Source: DQWO01 sp964478545 (lineage in GTDB: Bacteria > Desulfobacterota > Anaeroferrophillalia > Anaeroferrophillales > Anaeroferrophillaceae). Taken from it: a stretch of 64,000 nt of DNA. Location of the stretch: contig CAYZIS010000010.1 in assembly GCA_964478545.1 (NCBI GenBank), positions 1-64,000 on the forward strand. The letters are read 5' to 3'. How positions within the stretch are numbered: the first letter of the stretch is position 1; each line of letters begins with the position of its first letter. The notes under the pieces are model-generated. The model had not been told where the DNA came from and searched no databases. It was given only the letters and a program-made list of their open reading frames with translations. Positions 58,683 through 64,000 of this stretch are shown piece after piece. The position numbers and the translations under genes were made by a program.

Positions 58683-61370
58683 ATGAACACTGACAAGATT
58701 ACCCTTTCCCAACTTGAATCCTTTCTCTTCAAGTCAGCTGATATCCTGCGCGGTAAGATGGATGCTTCCGAGTTCAAGGAATTCATCTTCGGGATGCTGT
58801 TCATCAAGCGGTTATCCGATGAGTTTGATCTCAAGCGGGAACAACTGCGCCGGCAGGATTATGCCCACTTAAAAGACCAGCCTGAGTTGGTCGCTGATAT
58901 TTTAGAGGATAAAACGTCTTACGGCGAAACCTTCTTTGTCCCGGTTCGTGCCCGCTGGCATAAATCCTGGGTGGATGAAAATGGTGAACGGGTTCCGGCC
59001 CTCAAAGACCTGAAACATGACATTGGCAACATGCTCAACAAAGCGATTGCCGCCATTGAGGATGAAAACGATGCCCTGGCCGGAGTGTTAAAAAACAACA
59101 TAGATTTCAATGCCGTCAAAGGCAAAACCAAGATCCCCGACCAGAAGTGGAAAGATCTGCTCGACCATTTCAACCAGCCGCAGTTTGTTCTTGTCAACGA
59201 TAATTTCGAGTTCCCGGATCTACTCGGCGCGGCCTATGAGTACTTGATCAAATTCTTCGCCGACAGCGCCGGCAAAAAGGGTGGCGAATTCTATACCCCG
59301 GCTGAGGTCGTCCGCCTGCTCGTCCAGCTTACCAAACCTGAAGCCGGCAATACTATCTATGACCCGACCGCCGGTTCCGGCGGCTTCCTGATCCAGGCGC
59401 ACCAGTATGTTGAAGAACAGGGACAGGACCCCAACGACCTGGCCCTCTACGGTCAGGATTCCAACGGCACGGTCTGGTCGATCTGCAATATGAACGTGAT
59501 CCTCCACAACATCACCCGTTTCACCATTGAGAATGGCGACACACTGGAAGATCCGCAAATCCTTGACAATGGTCAGATCAGAAAGTTCGACCGGGTCCTC
59601 GCCAATCCGCCCTTTTCGCAGAATTACAGCCGGGCCACCATGAAGTTTCCCAACCGTTTCCGGGAATGGTGCCCGGAAACCGGCAAGAAGGCTGACCTCA
59701 TGTTTGTCCAGCACATGCTGGCCAGCCTCAAGCCCAACGGCCATATGGCAACCATCATGCCCCACGGCGTTCTCTTTCGTGGGGGCAAGGAAAAACTCAT
59801 TCGTGAGATTTTCATCAATGACGATGTTATCGAAGCCATTATCAGCCTACCGCCTGGCCTTTTCTACGGCACCGGCATCCCTGCCTGTGTTCTGGTCTGC
59901 AACAAAAATAAACCCGACGAACTCCGCAACAAGATACTGTTCATCAACGCCGACCGTGAGTTTGCCGAAGGTAAAAACCAGAACAAGCTGCGCCCCGAGG
60001 ATCTCGAAAAGATTGACTACATTTTCACCCATAAACGCGAGATTCCCAAGTACAGTCGCCTGGTGGATAAAATCGAGATCGTCGAAAAGCACGACTACAA
60101 CCTCAACATCCGCCGCTACGTCGACAATACCCCTGAACCCGAGCCCGAAGATGTTCAGGCCCATCTCATTGGCGGCATTCCGGAAAACGAAGTTGCCACC
60201 CGCCAAACCGACTTTGCCCGATTTGGCCTGGATTCCGCTGGCCTTTTCGAACCTGACAGACCCGGCTATCTCCGTTTTTGCGCCTCAATCGATACCAAAG
60301 CGGCAATCAAAGCCCGGATCGAAGCCGATGTTGCAGTCGAGAGAACCCTTGCCGATCATTACGTGACAATCAAAACCTGGTGGACGCTTGCCCAAAATGA
60401 TTTTGCCGAATTGCGCAACGCCAACCACGGCGGCCGGAAGCTGCCTGAAATACGGCACAAGCTGTTAACCACCCTCAAGGAGAAACTGGTGCCGCTTCTG
60501 GTTCTTGACGAGTTCAAAAGCGCCGGAGTCTTTGTCAACTGGTGGCAGCAGATCCGCTACGATCTTAAAACCATCGTCTCCACCGGCTGGCACCACAGCC
60601 TGATTCCCGACACCTACCTGATGGCTGAGTTTTTCCAGAGTGAGGCCGATGAGATTGAAATCCTGAAAGCTGCCATCGACGAAGCCCAGGGCGAACTTGC
60701 CGAAGCCCTGGAAAGGGCTATGGAAATCGCGGCTTATGAACCAGACGAAAACGAAAAGGTCACTGCCTCAACGATCAAAAAGGCTCTCAAAAGCCTGATT
60801 GACGACCTTAAAAGCAGCTCCGGAGAATCGGCCCGCCATGAGCGCAAAATTCTGCAGGACCAGGACACAGCGATCAAAAATATTGAAAAAGGACTGAAAG
60901 ACGCCAGGGCGTCATTGAAAGAAAAAACCGGTGAACTGGAGCTGAAACTCCAGCTCAAGCGGCTCGGCGGTGAAGAGTTTATCGCCGAAAACCGGGAACT
61001 GATCCGCCAGGTGGATAAGCAGTTGAATCACCTGAATGCGAATCATAAAAGCGACAAGAAAAGGATCACCGCCCTCAAAAAGGACAAAGCCGCCCTGGAA
61101 ACAAGAATTGCCGGCACTAAGGTCCGGCTGGCGGCAATCGGCGGCCGGCTCACCGATGATGAAGCCCGGCGCCTGATCCTGAAAAAGATCTACGATATCG
61201 CCAACGGCGAACTTAAACGCTACCTCAACGCCGAAAAGCGGCTGCTGGTCCAAGGAATTGAAAAACTCTGGGATAAATACGCTGTCAGCTTCAGGGAGCT
61301 AGAAAAGCAACGTAATGAAACCCTGAAGGTCCTGGATGATTTTTTGCAAGGGCTGGGGTATTTGGGATGA
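58683..61370 (+). CDS. hsdM: Type I restriction-modification methyltransferase subunit, long form
   Basis: The protein of about 895 residues begins with the HsdM helical domain ('LESFLFKSADILRGKMDASE'). It has the N6-adenine methyltransferase domain: 'GEFYTPAEVVRLLVQL', 'YDPTAGSGGF' (SAM loop, near 227) and the catalytic 'ANPPF' (near 307). The target-binding lobe follows to about 500. About 380 residues more than usual come after, largely charged and coiled-coil from about 655 to 880 (many Lys-Glu heptads). HsdM methylates the recognition sequence set by HsdS. The ATG at 58683 is chosen; a TTG at 58659 would add eight residues. Overlaps hsdS by four bases. Confidence 0.88.
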   Translation: MNTDKITLSQLESFLFKSADILRGKMDASEFKEFIFGMLFIKRLSDEFDLKREQLRRQDYAHLKDQPELVADILEDKTSYGETFFVPVRARWHKSWVDENGERVPALKDLKHDIGNMLNKAIAAIEDENDALAGVLKNNIDFNAVKGKTKIPDQKWKDLLDHFNQPQFVLVNDNFEFPDLLGAAYEYLIKFFADSAGKKGGEFYTPAEVVRLLVQLTKPEAGNTIYDPTAGSGGFLIQAHQYVEEQGQDPNDLALYGQDSNGTVWSICNMNVILHNITRFTIENGDTLEDPQILDNGQIRKFDRVLANPPFSQNYSRATMKFPNRFREWCPETGKKADLMFVQHMLASLKPNGHMATIMPHGVLFRGGKEKLIREIFINDDVIEAIISLPPGLFYGTGIPACVLVCNKNKPDELRNKILFINADREFAEGKNQNKLRPEDLEKIDYIFTHKREIPKYSRLVDKIEIVEKHDYNLNIRRYVDNTPEPEPEDVQAHLIGGIPENEVATRQTDFARFGLDSAGLFEPDRPGYLRFCASIDTKAAIKARIEADVAVERTLADHYVTIKTWWTLAQNDFAELRNANHGGRKLPEIRHKLLTTLKEKLVPLLVLDEFKSAGVFVNWWQQIRYDLKTIVSTGWHHSLIPDTYLMAEFFQSEADEIEILKAAIDEAQGELAEALERAMEIAAYEPDENEKVTASTIKKALKSLIDDLKSSSGESARHERKILQDQDTAIKNIEKGLKDARASLKEKTGELELKLQLKRLGGEEFIAENRELIRQVDKQLNHLNANHKSDKKRITALKKDKAALETRIAGTKVRLAAIGGRLTDDEARRLILKKIYDIANGELKRYLNAEKRLLVQGIEKLWDKYAVSFRELEKQRNETLKVLDDFLQGLGYLG

Positions 61371-62602
61371 GCGACAAATTCCCCATAAATGAATGGCCTC
61401 AAAAGAAGTTACGTAATCTCGCATCAATTAATTACGGATGTGATCCTTCTGCAATTATTGACACAGATGGCATTTATCCTGTTTACGGCACATCTGAAAA
61501 TGAAAGATTTGGTTCCAATTACCTTCATGAGGGGGATTCAATTATACTTGGTCGAAAAGGGACAATTGAACGTGTTCAATTTGTAACGGGCCGATTCTGG
61601 ACAATTGATACTGCTTACTTTCTCAGTGATTTTAAAAATGTGTTACCTAAATGGTTGTACTATTTCTTAACAAGCATTAATTTGCGAAATTTTAACGAGG
61701 CAACTGGAGTTCCAAGCCTTTCTCGTGATCTTCTATACACAATTAGCATACCTACACCACCTCCAGCTGAACAATCCAAAATCGCTGCGGTACTTTCGAC
61801 GGTGGATCGGACGATTGAGCAGACAGAGGCCCTGATCGCCAAGCAACAGCGTATCAAGACCGGCCTGATGCAAGATCTGCTCACTCGGGGCATCGACGAA
61901 CACGGAAACCTCCGTTCCGAAGAGACCCACGAATTCAAGGATTCACCGCTAGGGAGGGTTCCGGTGGAGTGGGAGGTCAAGCCATTGGGTCAAGTAGCAA
62001 ATCTTATTACTAATGGATTTGTTGGCGTAGTAACGCCGTATTATACGGAATCGTCAGCCGGTGTTCCTTACCTGTACGGTAATAATATTAGAAATGACTA
62101 TGTCGATTTGAAAAAAGTTACTTTTGTGACTCGGAAGTTTCATTCTCGGCAACAGAAATCACAGCTTCACCCAGGTGATATGCTAACAGTTCAATCAGGT
62201 CATATTGGAACAACAGCAGTAATTCCTGAGAGCTTGAGTGAATCAAATTGTCATGCATTGATCATTACTAAATTTAGGAAGGATATTCTTAACCCAAATT
62301 TCGTATCTTCTTACTGTAATTTCTGTCTCGATACCGGAAGTATGTCCCATTTGTTCATCGGGTCCACTATCAAACATATCAATACAAGCGATTTTGCGAG
62401 ATTTCTCATACCATTTCCACCAAAGGTTGAACAGTCAAGCATAGTTAATAGGCTGAATGAGGTAGATAAAAACTCAAATGTGACAAAGGAAAGTCTTTTC
62501 AAACTCCAATCCCTCAAAACCGCTCTCATGCAAGATTTACTCACCGGCAAAGTGAGTGTCACCCCCCTACTAACTGACCCCCCCCAGGAGGCCAATGCAT
62601 GA
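61367..62602 (+). CDS. hsdS: Type I restriction-modification specificity subunit
   Basis: The 411-residue protein has two target recognition domains. The first is residues 10-125, with the 'YPVYGTSENERFGSNY' fold. The central conserved helix region is near 125-190 ('AEQSKIAAVLSTVDRTIEQT' and 'KTGLMQDLLTRGI'). The second domain is 205-340 and the second conserved helix is near 345-395 ('KTALMQDLLTGKV'). The DNA half-sites read by these domains cannot be told. ATG 61367 overlaps the hsdM stop. Confidence 0.9.
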   Translation: MSDKFPINEWPQKKLRNLASINYGCDPSAIIDTDGIYPVYGTSENERFGSNYLHEGDSIILGRKGTIERVQFVTGRFWTIDTAYFLSDFKNVLPKWLYYFLTSINLRNFNEATGVPSLSRDLLYTISIPTPPPAEQSKIAAVLSTVDRTIEQTEALIAKQQRIKTGLMQDLLTRGIDEHGNLRSEETHEFKDSPLGRVPVEWEVKPLGQVANLITNGFVGVVTPYYTESSAGVPYLYGNNIRNDYVDLKKVTFVTRKFHSRQQKSQLHPGDMLTVQSGHIGTTAVIPESLSESNCHALIITKFRKDILNPNFVSSYCNFCLDTGSMSHLFIGSTIKHINTSDFARFLIPFPPKVEQSSIVNRLNEVDKNSNVTKESLFKLQSLKTALMQDLLTGKVSVTPLLTDPPQEANA

Positions 62603-64000
62603 GCTCCAAACTCCCGATCAACCTGGAAGATTTGCTGCGTCAGAAAAAGGTCGAAGGTGACCGGATAGAATACAAGGCAGGCTGGAATCCAGATCCGATT
62701 ATGCGCACCCTCTGCGCCTTTGCTAATGATTTTGAAAATCTTGGCGGCGGCTATATTGTCATCGGCCAGGACTGCAATGAATCGGGAGTGCCGATTTTTC
62801 CACCGGTCGGTCTACCTGATGATCAGCTTGACCGTATTCAGCGGGAACTTTCAGGTTTCTGCAACCAGATCCAGCCTCCTTATTTCCCCATGTTGAGCGT
62901 CGAGCTTTTCGAAGGCCGTAACCTCATCGTACTTTGGGTGCCCGGAGGGCAAAACCGCCCCTATAAAGTTCCAAGATCAGTTACGGCAACAAGAAAGAAG
63001 GAATACCGCTATTACATCCGTCGCTATGCCAGCACCATCGAGGCCCGGGGCGACGATGAACGTGAGCTGATCAGCCTCACCGCCCGGGTTCCTTTTGATG
63101 ATCGCTATAACCAGGCGGCAGGAATCAAAGACCTTTCCCGGCGGTTGATGGAAGAATTTTTACGCGAAGTGGACAGTGGACTTGCCGATGAAGCTGCGAA
63201 GCTGACAACCGCAGAGCTGGGCCGACAGATGAATATCGCCGGAGGTCCGGACGAAGCCATATTGCCCAAAAACGACGGTTTGCTCTTTTTCAATGAACAA
63301 CCAGAGAGGTTTTTTCCGACCACCCAAATTGATGTCGTCTGGTTTCCGGAAGGCACCGGCGGCGACCGCTTTGAAGAGAAAACCTTTACCGGCCCCCTTG
63401 ACCATATCGCCCGCGACTCCCTGAGCTATATTCAGACCAACTACCTCAAACAAACGGTGATCAAACACCCTGACCGGGCCGAGGCTGAGCGTTTCTGGAA
63501 TTTCCCTTTTGCTGCCATCGAAGAGGCAGTAATCAATGCCGTCTATCACCGTTCCTACGAGATTCGGGAACCGATTGAAGTACGGATCACCCCGGAAGAC
63601 CTGGTGGTATTGAGTTTCCCCGGCCCGGATCGTTCCATCAAGATGGAGGACTTAAGAGCCGGCAAGGCTGTCAGTCGCCGCTATCGCAATCGCCGCATCG
63701 GTGAATTCCTCAAAGAGCTGGATCTCACTGAAGGCCGGTCAACCGGGATATCAAAAATTTTGAAGGTGATGAACCAGAACGGCTCGCCGGCCCCGGAATT
63801 TGAATCAGACGATGACCGGAGCTATTTTCTGATTCGCCTGCCGGTACACGCAAAGGCAGTTCCGGAAGAAAGTTATCCAGGAGATATGACCACCGAAACT
63901 TCGGAGAAAACCCCAACTGCACCCCAAGTCACGCCCCAAGTCACGCCCCAAGTCGCACAATTGTTGAGGGTACTTGATGGAGAGATGGATCGTGAGAGTT
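62599..64000 (+). CDS. AlbA/Schlafen-domain ATPase-like protein (partial, runs off window)
   Basis: The frame starts at ATG 62599, coupled to hsdS (ATGA), with AGGAGG seven bases upstream, and stays open to the window end (at least 467 residues). The N-terminal 130 residues form an AlbA_2/Schlafen domain: 'GDRIEYKAGW', 'CAFANDFENLGGGYIVIGQD' and 'PYKVPRSVTATRKK'. A later GHKL-like ATPase segment near 308 has 'PFAAIEEAVINAVYHRSY'. Near the end is the linker 'TPQVTPQVTPQV', common before a helix-turn-helix in this family. It often lies between hsdS and hsdR. Its role in the R-M operon is unknown. Confidence 0.8.
   Translation, partial: MSSKLPINLEDLLRQKKVEGDRIEYKAGWNPDPIMRTLCAFANDFENLGGGYIVIGQDCNESGVPIFPPVGLPDDQLDRIQRELSGFCNQIQPPYFPMLSVELFEGRNLIVLWVPGGQNRPYKVPRSVTATRKKEYRYYIRRYASTIEARGDDERELISLTARVPFDDRYNQAAGIKDLSRRLMEEFLREVDSGLADEAAKLTTAELGRQMNIAGGPDEAILPKNDGLLFFNEQPERFFPTTQIDVVWFPEGTGGDRFEEKTFTGPLDHIARDSLSYIQTNYLKQTVIKHPDRAEAERFWNFPFAAIEEAVINAVYHRSYEIREPIEVRITPEDLVVLSFPGPDRSIKMEDLRAGKAVSRRYRNRRIGEFLKELDLTEGRSTGISKILKVMNQNGSPAPEFESDDDRSYFLIRLPVHAKAVPEESYPGDMTTETSEKTPTAPQVTPQVTPQVAQLLRVLDGEMDRES

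Noticed and set aside
63918..63960. Tandem ACGCCCCAAGTC units as a DNA repeat array
   Set aside because: They encode the Thr-Pro-Gln-Val linker typical of AlbA/Schlafen-type ATPases, so the repetition is at protein level.
1..64000. CRISPR array, prophage or transposase genes
   Set aside because: No regularly spaced direct repeats, phage structural genes, integrase or transposase frames were found anywhere in the window.

Overview
The window looks like chromosomal DNA of an anaerobic Gram-negative bacterium, most likely a deltaproteobacterium (Desulfobacterota). The pointers are a class II superoxide reductase, a membrane pyrophosphatase of the potassium-dependent type, the DUF4390 / NtrY-like kinase / NtrX-like regulator / RseC / smpB / ssrA order, the ispE / tRNA-Gln / prs / rplY / pth order, ruvC-ruvA-ruvB with yebC, and LptF/LptG showing an outer membrane. 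The lineage is an inference from gene content and order, not from a marker tree.

Region 1 (0.4-10.9 kb) is a lipid and envelope gene set. It holds a long GNAT-type acyltransferase, two nucleotidyltransferases, LptF and LptG permeases, a metallophosphoesterase, and a tightly coupled run of CDP-alcohol phosphatidyltransferase, DAG/sphingosine-kinase-like lipid kinase, lipid nucleotidyltransferase-like protein and a secreted DUF3108-like protein. Read as a pathway, it would phosphorylate a lipid, activate it, attach a head group and export it. The set resembles the bacterial ceramide-phospholipid loci. Region 2 (10.9-16.4 kb, minus strand) is a nonulosonic (sialic-acid-like) sugar operon: Gfo/Idh dehydrogenase, NeuB-cupin fusion, HAD phosphatase, CMP-sugar synthetase and a surface-carbohydrate transferase-like protein. 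Region 3 (16.5-20.1 kb) is an eroded stretch bracketed by two inverted copies of a GCTAA-rich element, with cupin remnants and a 5'-truncated GGDEF-EAL gene.

Region 4 (20.3-33.2 kb) carries superoxide reductase, UppP, tRNA-Arg, a complete fatty-acid beta-oxidation regulon (thiolase, FadN-type HAD/ECH fusion, acyl-CoA dehydrogenase, TetR FadR-like repressor, FadD) with two visible FadR-box-like operators, then ruvBAC and yebC split by a MITE-like element. Region 5 (33.3-43.9 kb) is housekeeping: HppA, pth, rplY, prs, tRNA-Gln, ispE, hsp20, an orphan OppD-type ATPase, moaC, moaA, and a DAHP synthase preceded by an attenuator whose leader peptide reads Trp-Arg-Tyr-Tyr-Tyr-Phe. Region 6 (44.0-53.6 kb) has a TRAP dicarboxylate-type transporter with a UspA protein, the NtrYX-like two-component operon, smpB and the tmRNA gene.

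Region 7 (53.6-64 kb), immediately 3' of ssrA, is accessory DNA. It has a CcbP-like protein, a DUF6155-like protein, a decayed M23 peptidase joined to a decayed AbiE toxin-antitoxin pair, a NYN-domain protein, an orphan HTH antitoxin, a single-pass membrane protein and a type I restriction-modification operon (long HsdM, HsdS, AlbA/Schlafen-type ATPase) that runs off the window. No integrase, transposase or CRISPR array was seen. Three separate families of short repeats without coding capacity occur, each with two copies.
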